A stretch of 49,572 nucleotides of DNA from Flavobacteriales bacterium. GTDB lineage: Bacteria > Bacteroidota > Bacteroidia > Flavobacteriales_G > Salibacteraceae. The notes under the pieces were generated by a model that saw only the letters and a list, made by a program, of their open reading frames with translations, did no database searches and was not told the DNA's origin. This document shows, one piece after another, positions 26,661 through 34,253 of this stretch. Numbering within the stretch: position 1 is the first letter of the stretch; every line of letters begins with the position of its first letter. Made by a program: the position numbers and the translations under genes. Location: NCBI GenBank assembly GCA_003499525.1, contig DNTB01000047.1, positions 1 through 49,572 of the forward strand, written 5' to 3'.

Positions 26661-26668
26661 TACTTTTG
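26661..26668 (+). promoter_or_regulatory. -7 box immediately before ruvB
   Basis: TACTTTTG is an exact TAnnTTTG match ending 5 nt before the ATG at 26674. The transcription start should coincide with the start codon, so a leaderless ruvB mRNA is predicted. No strong -33 TTG is visible at the usual spacing. Confidence 0.5.
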
Positions 26669-26673
26669 TGCCG

Positions 26674-27696
26674 ATGAATGAGCATCTTGATCCTTCTGGA
26701 AATACTTTTTCAAACACAGACCGAGATCTGGAAAAGGTATTAAGACCTATAGAATTCTCCGATTTTCAGGGGCAGGACAAAGTTGTTGAGAATCTCAAAA
26801 TTTTTGTACAAGCAGCCCTTCAAAGAGGTGAGGCCTTAGATCATGTGCTACTCCATGGTCCCCCAGGTCTGGGAAAGACTACACTGGCTCATATTATAGC
26901 CAATGAACTGGGAGTAGGAATAAAACTAACGTCCGGCCCTGTTCTGGATAAGCCTGGCGATCTTGCGGGATTACTGACAAATTTAGAGGAGAACGATGTG
27001 TTATTCATAGATGAAATTCATCGATTGTCACCGGTCATAGAAGAGTTCTTGTATTCTGCAATGGAGGACTATAAAATAGATATCATGATCGATGCAGGTC
27101 CGAATGCACGGAGTATCCAAATAGAATTAGCCCCTTTTACATTAATTGGAGCAACTACCAGGTCCGGTTTGCTCACATCGCCCCTTAGAGCACGATTTGG
27201 AATCAATTCAAGACTCTCTTATTACAATGTGCAATTGCTGAGGAAGATCGTAGAACGATCAGCTGGAATTTTGAAAATTCAAATTGATAATAGGGCAGCT
27301 GCCGAAATTGCTTCAAGAAGCAGAGGTACACCGCGTATTTCAAATGCCCTGCTGAGAAGAGTAAGGGATTTTGCTCAAATAAAAGGTACTGGAGATATCG
27401 ATCTGGGGATTACCCATGTTGCGCTTGGAGCACTCCATGTAGATAAAAAAGGACTTGATGAAATGGACAATAGAATTCTCACAACCATAATTGATAAATT
27501 TAAGGGAGGGCCGGTAGGGTTAAATACCATTGCGACCGCGGTTGGAGAAAACCCGGGAACCATTGAGGAGGTTTATGAGCCATTCCTGATCCAGGAAGGC
27601 TTCTTGCATAGAACTCCCCGCGGAAGAGAAGCAACTGAACTTGCCTACACTCATTTAGGTAGAACAAGGCTGGACAAGCCTCCAACGCTATTTTAG
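26674..27696 (+). CDS. ruvB: Holliday junction branch-migration ATPase RuvB
   Basis: This 340-residue AAA+ ring motor drives branch migration of Holliday junctions with RuvA. Walker A is GPPGLGKT (62-69), Walker B is FIDEIH (Asp113 region), sensor 1 is GATTRSG, and SPLRARFG carries the arginine finger. A C-terminal winged helix ends EATELAYTHLG. I prefer ATG 26674; an upstream in-frame GTG at 26668 overlaps the -7 box and would add two residues. It is separate from ruvA (39965) in this genome and followed 1 nt later by queG. The length is normal. Confidence 0.96.
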   Translation: MNEHLDPSGNTFSNTDRDLEKVLRPIEFSDFQGQDKVVENLKIFVQAALQRGEALDHVLLHGPPGLGKTTLAHIIANELGVGIKLTSGPVLDKPGDLAGLLTNLEENDVLFIDEIHRLSPVIEEFLYSAMEDYKIDIMIDAGPNARSIQIELAPFTLIGATTRSGLLTSPLRARFGINSRLSYYNVQLLRKIVERSAGILKIQIDNRAAAEIASRSRGTPRISNALLRRVRDFAQIKGTGDIDLGITHVALGALHVDKKGLDEMDNRILTTIIDKFKGGPVGLNTIATAVGENPGTIEEVYEPFLIQEGFLHRTPRGREATELAYTHLGRTRLDKPPTLF

Positions 27697-27697
27697 T

Positions 27698-28630
27698 ATG
27701 GTTTCTAAAACGGACAAATCCTATCTTATCGCGAAGGCCAGGGAATTAGGATTTGTGCTATTTGGAACTTCTAAAGCTGAGTACCTCGAAAAGGATGCAA
27801 ATTTTCTCAAAGAATGGCTTGCCCAGGGAAAGCAAGGGACGATGTCCTGGATGAATCATCATTTCGATAAAAGGACGAACCCCTCTCTTCTTCAGGACAA
27901 TTGCAAAACAGTTATTTCATTAGCATTCAGATACTTCCCGAGATTCCCCCAACCTGTGGATGGAACGTATAAAATTGCAAAATACGCTTACGGAAAAGAC
28001 TACCATAAGCTGTTGCGCAAAAAGCTAAAGGTTCTGGTAGATATTCTGATCGATGAATTTGGATCAGAATCAAGCAGGGGATTTGTTGATTCAGCTCCCA
28101 TTATGGAAAAGGCTTGGGCAGCAAGAAGTGGTTTGGGTTGGATTGGTAAAAATACCAATCTCATAAACCGGAAAGAAGGGTCGTTTTTGTTTCTCTGTGA
28201 GATACTTACAGATTTAGAATTTGATCAGGACCTCCCTGGCAAGGACCTCTGCAAAACTTGTACTCAGTGTATCGATGCTTGTCCTACCAATGCCTTAGAT
28301 CAACCGTATCAGCTTGACTCAACGCGGTGTATATCTTACATGACCATTGAGCGAAAGGAAGAGATAAATCCGGAATTTCATGGCCAATTGCAAGATTGGA
28401 TCTTTGGCTGTGATATTTGTCAGGATGTATGTCCGTGGAACAGAAACTCAGTTTCGCATGATGAGCCAAAACTTGATCCAAGAATTGAACTTCTTAAGAT
28501 GACGAAGCCTAGTTGGGAATATTTATTGAAAGAAGAATTCGATGAATTGTTTGCTGGAAGTGCAGTAAAACGTGCCGGGTTTGAGGGGGTTCTTAAAAAC
28601 AAAAAAGCACTGACTAAGCCAGTGCTTTAA
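27698..28630 (+). CDS. queG: Epoxyqueuosine reductase QueG
   Basis: This 310-residue cobalamin- and iron-sulfur-dependent enzyme reduces epoxyqueuosine to queuosine, the last step of queuosine formation in tRNAs with GUN anticodons. The N-terminal cobalamin-binding part includes SYLIAKARELGFVLFGTSKA and FVDSAPIMEKAWAARSGLGWIGKN. Two ferredoxin-type clusters follow: CKTCTQCIDACP (from residue 185), and CDICQDVCP (from 238), which shares a cluster with an earlier cysteine. The length is shorter than E. coli QueG (379), as in many Bacteroidota that lack the HEAT-like extension. It is probably co-transcribed with ruvB. Its last 17 nt overlap a convergent gene. Confidence 0.95.
   Translation: MVSKTDKSYLIAKARELGFVLFGTSKAEYLEKDANFLKEWLAQGKQGTMSWMNHHFDKRTNPSLLQDNCKTVISLAFRYFPRFPQPVDGTYKIAKYAYGKDYHKLLRKKLKVLVDILIDEFGSESSRGFVDSAPIMEKAWAARSGLGWIGKNTNLINRKEGSFLFLCEILTDLEFDQDLPGKDLCKTCTQCIDACPTNALDQPYQLDSTRCISYMTIERKEEINPEFHGQLQDWIFGCDICQDVCPWNRNSVSHDEPKLDPRIELLKMTKPSWEYLLKEEFDELFAGSAVKRAGFEGVLKNKKALTKPVL
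28591..28628 (-). terminator. Terminator for the 67-aa minus-strand gene, inside queG
   Basis: AAAGCACTG (28604-28612) pairs perfectly with CAGTGCTTT (28620-28628) around a 7-nt loop. On the minus strand the hairpin is followed by TTTTTTGTTTTT (28606 down to about 28595). The hairpin covers the last codons of both convergent genes. Confidence 0.8.
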
Positions 28631-28817
28631 CAAATGCCTCACGGATTAAATCCTGATATTCCGACGTGAAATGAACCAAACACCATGCGTAGAGTGCGAG
28701 TAGCTCATCTCGAGAGAGGTGTCGGATTGCCTTGTTTAACTCTTTTCTGAAAAGTTGCCGGTCAAAACTTACTTTTTTCAATACATACTTCGTTAGTTCT
28801 AACATATTATTCGACAT
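28614..28817 (-). CDS. Small conserved-looking protein of unknown function (67 aa)
   Basis: This is a 67-residue, probably all-helical cytoplasmic protein. It begins MSNNMLELTKYVLKKVSFDRQLF and has a second in-frame Met at residue 5. It contains one cysteine in LYAWCLVHF and an amphipathic pattern throughout, with no signal peptide or membrane segment. I do not recognise a named family. Support for a real gene comes from a strong terminator exactly at its end, sensible amino-acid composition, and its placement in an otherwise unused stretch. It is convergent with queG (17-nt overlap) and lies 62 nt after the Omp28 lipoprotein gene on the same strand, so it may be the last gene of that transcript. 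Confidence 0.7.
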   Translation of the reverse strand: MSNNMLELTKYVLKKVSFDRQLFRKELNKAIRHLSRDELLALYAWCLVHFTSEYQDLIREAFVKALA

Positions 28818-28879
28818 TTCAAGTTAACAACAGATGCTCAAACGTTCGGAAAGTTCACTTGTTGCATCCGGACTCGAAT

Positions 28880-29788
28880 TTAAATATTTGTAAGTGGAAC
28901 CACGTCGCTTTGGAGAATTTCTTCAGTATCGATGCTGACAATTATCACATGAACTTCACAATTTTCAGCTATCCAGTCATTTGCGATAGTAGTAGTAAGT
29001 TCAAGATCAAAAGTAGTGGCCTCATACACCTCTCCCACCTCAGGACTATTAAAGATGGTTTTTCCAGCCCCGTTGTTTGGGAAACCCGCCCGCAGCATAT
29101 GATTGTGTTCATAATCAGGAATATACGCTGGGCTCTTTCTACCATCTTCCTGAGGCGCAATGATTTTGTTTTCAGCTATGTAGCAGATTATTGCAACATC
29201 ACCTGAAACTTTTTTAAGCGTTTCAATTTTAGGCCTAACTCTTAATGATCTATCGTTCGTGTTGTAAATATTCTCCAATTTGAGACTGAACCAGGGCTGC
29301 ATGAAACCGGGATCGTTCAAATAACCATTGATTACATCAGACCAAGCATGCATGGGTACCACAAATGAGGAGTTGTGCTCTTTTCTGTTTATAACTGCGC
29401 TCGGAAAAAACCCAACTTTGAAATGAGTTCTAATCGTTTCTCCTGTTTCAGTTTGAAAATCATTTGGGTATTCTGGTGGATCAGGCACTGAAAAGCTTCC
29501 ACTATTGTGAATGCTTATTACATTGAAATTATTCGGGTTGTCGTCATGGAGTTGTGCCGCAACCTCCTGTCCTTCAGGGCAATTTGGGCATTTATGACCG
29601 GTAAACTCTTCCATTAATATCTTTCGTGTAACCGTTGTCGTATCGTTGTAAACGGTGTCATTATATTGCTCTTCCCCTGGTCCAGTAGGCCCTTCCTGAT
29701 CTCCATATGGATCCGTCACGGTATCGCATTGTGAGAATCCAACCACAATTAACAGAACAGCTAAATAGAAGTAAGGAATATTTTTCAT
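28880..29788 (-). CDS. Omp28-family lipoprotein with thioredoxin-like CxxC motif
   Basis: This 302-residue envelope lipoprotein (GFSQC, Cys21) is followed by an acidic, Gly-Pro-rich spacer. It then has an Omp28-related domain with a thioredoxin-like start, ILMEEFTGHKCPNCPEG, in which C67 and C70 form the CxxC. GFFPSAVINR then resembles the cis-Pro loop region of thioredoxin folds. A C-terminal beta-rich part ends EILQSDVVPLTN. The ATG at 29788 gives the lipoprotein signal; the frame is open to 29857 but would overlap the upstream gene and add 23 residues. It is the third gene of tlpA-like, DUF6029, Omp28. A role in extracytoplasmic thiol-disulfide exchange is inferred. Confidence 0.85.
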   Translation of the reverse strand: MKNIPYFYLAVLLIVVGFSQCDTVTDPYGDQEGPTGPGEEQYNDTVYNDTTTVTRKILMEEFTGHKCPNCPEGQEVAAQLHDDNPNNFNVISIHNSGSFSVPDPPEYPNDFQTETGETIRTHFKVGFFPSAVINRKEHNSSFVVPMHAWSDVINGYLNDPGFMQPWFSLKLENIYNTNDRSLRVRPKIETLKKVSGDVAIICYIAENKIIAPQEDGRKSPAYIPDYEHNHMLRAGFPNNGAGKTIFNSPEVGEVYEATTFDLELTTTIANDWIAENCEVHVIIVSIDTEEILQSDVVPLTNI

Positions 29789-29799
29789 ACTGTAATTAT

Positions 29800-31461
29800 C
29801 TAAAAAGTACTTGAAAATGTCAAGGTAAATCCATTTGAAGCAGGAACCACTCGACAAATCCCTCCAACGCAGAACAGGCCCTCGCGTTGCCGTCCATAAC
29901 TCAGTGTTACCCGGTTTGCTTTATTCGTGTATCCTGCCATTACGGTAAAGTAGTGTATCCGTTGTTCTGGATCCTTATTGCCATAGTTAAATTGATCAAT
30001 AACCGATACAAACCAATGCGGTGATTTTGTGAATTCAAGAACTAAAGCAGCCCAATCGCCTTGGTCTTGTTCTGTAAAGAGCCCTTGAAGCTCTCCCCTT
30101 AGCGCAGTTTTTCGGTTGAAATTATGTTGGATATCGATGACGCCAACATTCGCGTAAATATTCGGTTCATCTGGCTTTCCCTGAACAACATCAATATTAT
30201 AGATCAAGTTTTGGTAGGTTAAACGTGCTTTCCAGGCCTTATTGAATTTTCTTTCAATGGTGACATTCGCATCTTGCCAATAAATCTCATCTCCTGGCGA
30301 AAAAAGATTAGTGGTATAACCAAGTCTATCGGTATTCATATCGTTCAAGTTGGTCGTATCTACTGATTGTGCTCTTGAAAAGTTAAGGAAAATCGTAGTT
30401 CCATATTTTCCTCCAACGGTACTACCCTTAGGTATTTTATATACCAGTGACGTTTGAAAAGCAAATTCATTTTGGAATTGAGTAGCGTAGGGATAAAGGG
30501 TGGCCATCAGCAAATAAGTCTGCGGCTTATTTAAGGACGGAACAAAATTGATGAACAATTCCTGGAACTGACTTGAATTATTTCGGTCGCTCCTGAACGA
30601 CATATTGACCAGACTGTGGAAGGTGAAATTAAAACCGAAGCCTTTTTGTGAGTACCCTGTGCCCAGCTCAATGGCTTGTCCGTCTCTGTATATGAATCCA
30701 TTATCGGCAGAGGGGTCGTTGTACTTGTAGGCATACTCTCCAAAAACGTAAAACCCTCCCCTTGAAATTTTTAAACGACCGTCCAGATTGAGCACATTTT
30801 CAGGCAGTACAAGTTCCGGACTTGTATCTTCCTGATACCTGCTGGTTGCACTTCCACCCAGCATTACAATGGTCTTGCTCTCTTTCATTGAGGGTAGCAG
30901 GTCATTCAATTGGATTTGAGCATTGAAGCCCCGAACGATCCCCTCACTTTGCTCAAAATACCATCGCTGTTTTCCAATAAACCCTGTCAGGCTTACACCG
31001 TTAGAAGTGTACTTTAACCTGAACCCATCAATAGAATTATCAACTCCAATGGTGGGTTCGAAATAGGAACGGTGACCAAATCCGTTTCCGAACTGTTCGT
31101 AAAAATTTCCTGCCGTAACATCAAATTTCCCCAGCTTGTATCCGGCGTATCGGTGCACTATACCGCTTCCATTGTACCTTGGGCTAAATCCGAGCAGCAC
31201 ATTCTGATACGCTTCGTATCGAACACCCGCCCTAAGATTGCCTCGTGTGTACGTGAGGTTCATGAACCCATTGTACAGCATCTGTTCCGGAACATCCGGA
31301 GCCCCAATGATGCTGTCCTCAAAGTAATACTGGGTGTTTAGGTCTACATTCCCGTGAATCTCTCCAAGATCGATGCTTTTGTTTTCTTGGGCTCTGAGCG
31401 AAAGAAAAGAGATAAAAAGGATAAGGGCGGTGAGCGTGAGGTTACGCCGATGGGTCATCAT
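29800..31461 (-). CDS. DUF6029-family outer-membrane beta-barrel protein
   Basis: This 553-residue protein has a signal peptide (ending SLRAQ). The body is rich in alternating beta strands with aromatic girdle residues, and it closes with a terminal strand ending in Phe (GFTLTFSSTF), typical of an outer-membrane barrel. It resembles the DUF6029 family of Bacteroidota, in which a GNFYEQFGNGFGHRSYFEPTIGVDNSIDGF-like stretch is conserved (see about residues 118-147). Its function is unknown. It lies 6 nt after the TlpA-like gene and 11 nt before the Omp28 lipoprotein gene, so these three form one operon and probably act together at the outer membrane. Confidence 0.82.
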   Translation of the reverse strand: MMTHRRNLTLTALILFISFLSLRAQENKSIDLGEIHGNVDLNTQYYFEDSIIGAPDVPEQMLYNGFMNLTYTRGNLRAGVRYEAYQNVLLGFSPRYNGSGIVHRYAGYKLGKFDVTAGNFYEQFGNGFGHRSYFEPTIGVDNSIDGFRLKYTSNGVSLTGFIGKQRWYFEQSEGIVRGFNAQIQLNDLLPSMKESKTIVMLGGSATSRYQEDTSPELVLPENVLNLDGRLKISRGGFYVFGEYAYKYNDPSADNGFIYRDGQAIELGTGYSQKGFGFNFTFHSLVNMSFRSDRNNSSQFQELFINFVPSLNKPQTYLLMATLYPYATQFQNEFAFQTSLVYKIPKGSTVGGKYGTTIFLNFSRAQSVDTTNLNDMNTDRLGYTTNLFSPGDEIYWQDANVTIERKFNKAWKARLTYQNLIYNIDVVQGKPDEPNIYANVGVIDIQHNFNRKTALRGELQGLFTEQDQGDWAALVLEFTKSPHWFVSVIDQFNYGNKDPEQRIHYFTVMAGYTNKANRVTLSYGRQREGLFCVGGICRVVPASNGFTLTFSSTF

Positions 31462-31467
31462 TCAGGA

Positions 31468-31965
31468 CTATAAACTTTCTCCGCGATTCAGTTTTTCAAT
31501 GAGCTCAAAAATCTCTTCCTCATCTCCAGGCGAATAGCCGTTGTGCTGGTATACCACTTTGCCCGTTCCGTCCAATAGAAATGTGTGTGGAATATTGTTT
31601 ACGTTCATTGCCCGTCTAAATTCCGAGTTTTCGTCAATAAGAACTTCATAGGGCCATTCCTGACCGTTCACATACGACTGCACGGTCGAAACGGTCCTTG
31701 AATCATCGATCGAAACCGCATATACTTTCACCCCTGTTTCTTCCCAATACTCCCACTCATCGGCAATGTTGTTCAATTCTCTTTTGCACGGCGCACACCA
31801 CGTGGCCCAAAATGAAATAATGATGGGCTTGCCTTCATTGGCTATATCTCCGGTATTGAAGGTCTCAAAATCAAAATTTCTGATGTCAACCCTTGGAACT
31901 TCAGATTGTCCAAAGCTCAGTGTAGTAATGATGGTAAGGCTTAGAAAAAGTGTCAGTATTCTCAT
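31468..31965 (-). CDS. TlpA/ResA-like thiol-disulfide oxidoreductase
   Basis: This 165-residue exported thioredoxin-fold protein has a signal peptide (residues 1-19) and a single AhpC-TSA/redoxin-type domain. The active site is WATWCAPCK (Cys57 and Cys60), with the WCxPC pattern used by TlpA and ResA, and a cis-Pro in NNIPHTFLLDG. Such proteins reduce or transfer disulfides in the periplasm, for example for apocytochrome c or oxidase CuA maturation. Here it is the first gene of an operon with a barrel and an Omp28 lipoprotein. Its length is normal. The in-cell partner is unknown. Confidence 0.92.
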   Translation of the reverse strand: MRILTLFLSLTIITTLSFGQSEVPRVDIRNFDFETFNTGDIANEGKPIIISFWATWCAPCKRELNNIADEWEYWEETGVKVYAVSIDDSRTVSTVQSYVNGQEWPYEVLIDENSEFRRAMNVNNIPHTFLLDGTGKVVYQHNGYSPGDEEEIFELIEKLNRGESL

Positions 31966-31970
31966 TTCGT

Positions 31971-32011
31971 CTAAAAAAAGTAAAGCTGCCTGTTGTCAAA
32001 CAGGCAGCTTT
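31971..32011 (-). terminator. Terminator downstream of the 686-aa T9SS protein gene
   Basis: A 13-bp perfect stem, AAAGCTGCCTGTT (31982-31994) with AACAGGCAGCTTT (31999-32011), around a 4-nt loop, is followed on the minus strand by seven T residues (31979-31973). It lies between the T9SS protein gene and the TlpA-like gene, so the two are likely separate transcripts. Confidence 0.88.
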
Positions 32012-32028
32012 CAAAAAGTAATCCGTTA

Positions 32029-34089
32029 TTAGTGTTGCACGGTAAGGAATCTGGTGATTTGTTCAGAACCGTTCGTTATTCTTACAATATAAATACCGCT
32101 GTTGTAATACTGAGTATTTATAATCTGATCGGTAATACCTGCATTTACATACTGTGGTTGTATCCTTTCAACAACTCTTCCCATTGCATCATAGATCTCA
32201 ATACTGATTTCAGATGATTCTTCCAGAGAAAGCTCAACATCTACCCAATTATTGGCTGGGTTGGGATATAGTTTTACATCGAAGGCATCAACAGTGGTTA
32301 GAGACCCGTCGCCTGTTACTGTTCCTAATGGCTTTCTGATAGCATCATTTGAGTTGAAAACCTCAAAAGTTGCATCGTCTTGCAGCCATACAGCCACTTT
32401 TAGATGATCGAAGTCTTCTACTGAGTGCTCCGTTGCATGATTAATTGGAGAACCGGCATCGGCAGGTAGCCTGTAACTTCCATTGAAAGTATAAGTCTCA
32501 CAAATGTTAGTGCTGCTGTTTGCAAGAACCGTTACGGACTGTCCTGATGCATTTGGAAGCATTTTTTTCATGACATTGAAAAACTCTGTCTCCCCATTGG
32601 TTTCAACGTTATTATACGTTGTATCTTCCAATATGGCGATATATAAGGTTTTTCCAATAACATCAGCGTACGAATTGATGTCTATACAGGTTTTCACACT
32701 TTTGTTGGCCACATCAATTTCATATTCCGCAACGAGTTCAACAGCAGCTGGAACTTGAACGGCATCATTGTGAAGAGTGGCGTTGAATGAATTTGAATTA
32801 TCATCCCATCCTCCGTCAATTTCCAATCTGGGAACGGAATTGATGCTATAGAAATTTCTTCTCACATTACCTTCGTCAGTATAATATGGGTCACCCGCTC
32901 CTGGCCAGCTCATTTGATACTTAATTGAGGTGTACTCGTTGGTGTCCACACTAGAAAGCACTCCTTCAAAATTGGCATTTCCAGGAGTACATGGTGCACA
33001 TGTGGAACTGGTAAATGTTTCATAAAGCACTTGTCTGGAATAGGCCTGGTCGTAAATTATGACCGTTTTTGAACTTGAATTATTCGTAGTATCTCCATCA
33101 GGGAGACCATTTACAAGACCGGAAGTAACAACGATGTCATTATTACCCAGCATTGAAGGTGTCCACTGAGTAGGGTGCGTAACTACCTGTGAACCATTGC
33201 TTGGAATGTTCAATCCTGTAACGATTTGAGTAATGGGAACACTACCGTTTACGGTGTAAGACAATTGCAATGATGTAATAGTCTGAGTTCCAACATTATC
33301 TACTTCAACTTCGATATCTAATGGAACAGCAGTCTGCGCGTAATTCGGAAGCAGAACAGATCCTAAACTGGCATCTTCAGGTGATTGCGTTCCAGGAGTA
33401 AATTCCCAGTAGAAGTTGTCTGAACGCGTGGGATCACTTGCTGTGCTGTTTGGGTGGACATTTGGCGAGTTGACCTCCTGGTACGCCGTAGTTGCATCAA
33501 TTTGAATTCCGAGCGTCAGGTTAACTGAGGTTACGGTAACATTATTTCTCTGGTCAACAAAATAGATTTTGTTGCTTGATTCTTCCAGAACAATGCTGAA
33601 ATAAGTCCATCCGGTATTTCCGGCAGTTGAATAGGAAGAGAAGAATATCCAATGTTGTCTGTTCGGGGCGGTTCCAAATGTTCTTTGAACACAATTGTCA
33701 TTGCCTCCAGTACCCTGCAAACCCCAAACGCAAATCGAATTGTCAGGAATAGCGGCGTTTGGTAAAGCTGCATTCGTAAAGCCCGGAACGGAGGTAGCTG
33801 CCACATCGAAGGTTAATACCCCTGAATTTGAAACTTTGAAAGAATTAAACACCGTACCTCCTAAATCGAATGGAAACGGAAGAGACTGCGTAGCTGACCA
33901 GGTAGGAGTTGTGGTAGGGGCAATTACTACGGTCCATGCCGGATCTAAACCGCCGCCAAAAGGAAATTCTCCGTCATCCTGGTTTATATCTCCAGGATTC
34001 ACCCCTGAATTGAAGGGCCCTAAATAGTAATATTGGGCATTTAGAATAGAGGCAAGGAATATTCCTGCCATGAGTAAAAGTGTTTTCAT
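32029..34089 (-). CDS. T9SS-exported Omp28-like protein with type A sorting domain (686 aa)
   Basis: This large secreted protein has a signal peptide (ending LNAQ) and an N-terminal beta-rich domain of ~230 residues. Then come a CARDB-like segment (LPNYAQTAVPLDIEVEVDNVG), an Omp28-like thioredoxin-fold core opening VLYETFTSSTCAPCTPG (CxxC near residue 362), and a C-terminal type A sorting domain of ~80 residues (KLYPNPANNWVDV ... GIYIVRITNGSEQITRFLTVQH). The tail directs T9SS export and cleavage or anchoring at the surface. It is a tandem paralogue of the next gene upstream (34254-36146), differing in the N-terminal domain. A thiol-redox role outside the cell is inferred from the CAPC motif. 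Confidence 0.87.
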   Translation of the reverse strand: MKTLLLMAGIFLASILNAQYYYLGPFNSGVNPGDINQDDGEFPFGGGLDPAWTVVIAPTTTPTWSATQSLPFPFDLGGTVFNSFKVSNSGVLTFDVAATSVPGFTNAALPNAAIPDNSICVWGLQGTGGNDNCVQRTFGTAPNRQHWIFFSSYSTAGNTGWTYFSIVLEESSNKIYFVDQRNNVTVTSVNLTLGIQIDATTAYQEVNSPNVHPNSTASDPTRSDNFYWEFTPGTQSPEDASLGSVLLPNYAQTAVPLDIEVEVDNVGTQTITSLQLSYTVNGSVPITQIVTGLNIPSNGSQVVTHPTQWTPSMLGNNDIVVTSGLVNGLPDGDTTNNSSSKTVIIYDQAYSRQVLYETFTSSTCAPCTPGNANFEGVLSSVDTNEYTSIKYQMSWPGAGDPYYTDEGNVRRNFYSINSVPRLEIDGGWDDNSNSFNATLHNDAVQVPAAVELVAEYEIDVANKSVKTCIDINSYADVIGKTLYIAILEDTTYNNVETNGETEFFNVMKKMLPNASGQSVTVLANSSTNICETYTFNGSYRLPADAGSPINHATEHSVEDFDHLKVAVWLQDDATFEVFNSNDAIRKPLGTVTGDGSLTTVDAFDVKLYPNPANNWVDVELSLEESSEISIEIYDAMGRVVERIQPQYVNAGITDQIINTQYYNSGIYIVRITNGSEQITRFLTVQH

Positions 34090-34253
34090 GCTTAGTTCAA
34101 GTTTTGATTTTTAATGAAGTTGACTAAGATAAAATTAATTGTTTAGTAATCTTAGTGAGGAGCTAATGGATACTTTAATGGCAGGTTGAAGTACAGAAAT
34201 GTAGAATAAAAAAACCCGGGAATCTTCCCGGGTTTCTATACTGTAATTCAATT
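34090..34253. other. Intergenic region with an 8-bp inverted repeat
   Basis: These 164 bp hold the terminator of the upstream gene (34201-34235) and an inverted repeat, ACTAAGAT (34123-34130) and ATCTTAGT (34149-34156), with an 18-bp AT-rich spacer. On the minus strand TATCTTAG (34131-34124) is one mismatch from the -7 consensus and lies 34 nt before the ATG at 34089, so the dyad may be an operator. No ORF is supported. Confidence 0.45.
34201..34235 (-). terminator. Terminator downstream of the 630-aa T9SS protein gene
   Basis: AAACCCGGGA (34212-34221) pairs perfectly with TCCCGGGTTT (34226-34235) around a 4-nt loop, followed on the minus strand by a T run (34214-34208). It starts 18 nt after the stop codon at 34254. 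Confidence 0.88.

Noticed and set aside
26668..26673. GTG start for ruvB two codons upstream
   Set aside because: It overlaps the -7 box and would precede the expected transcription start; ATG 26674 is preferred.
28859..29206. 115-codon plus-strand frame
   Set aside because: It is antisense to the Omp28 lipoprotein gene, with no family signature.
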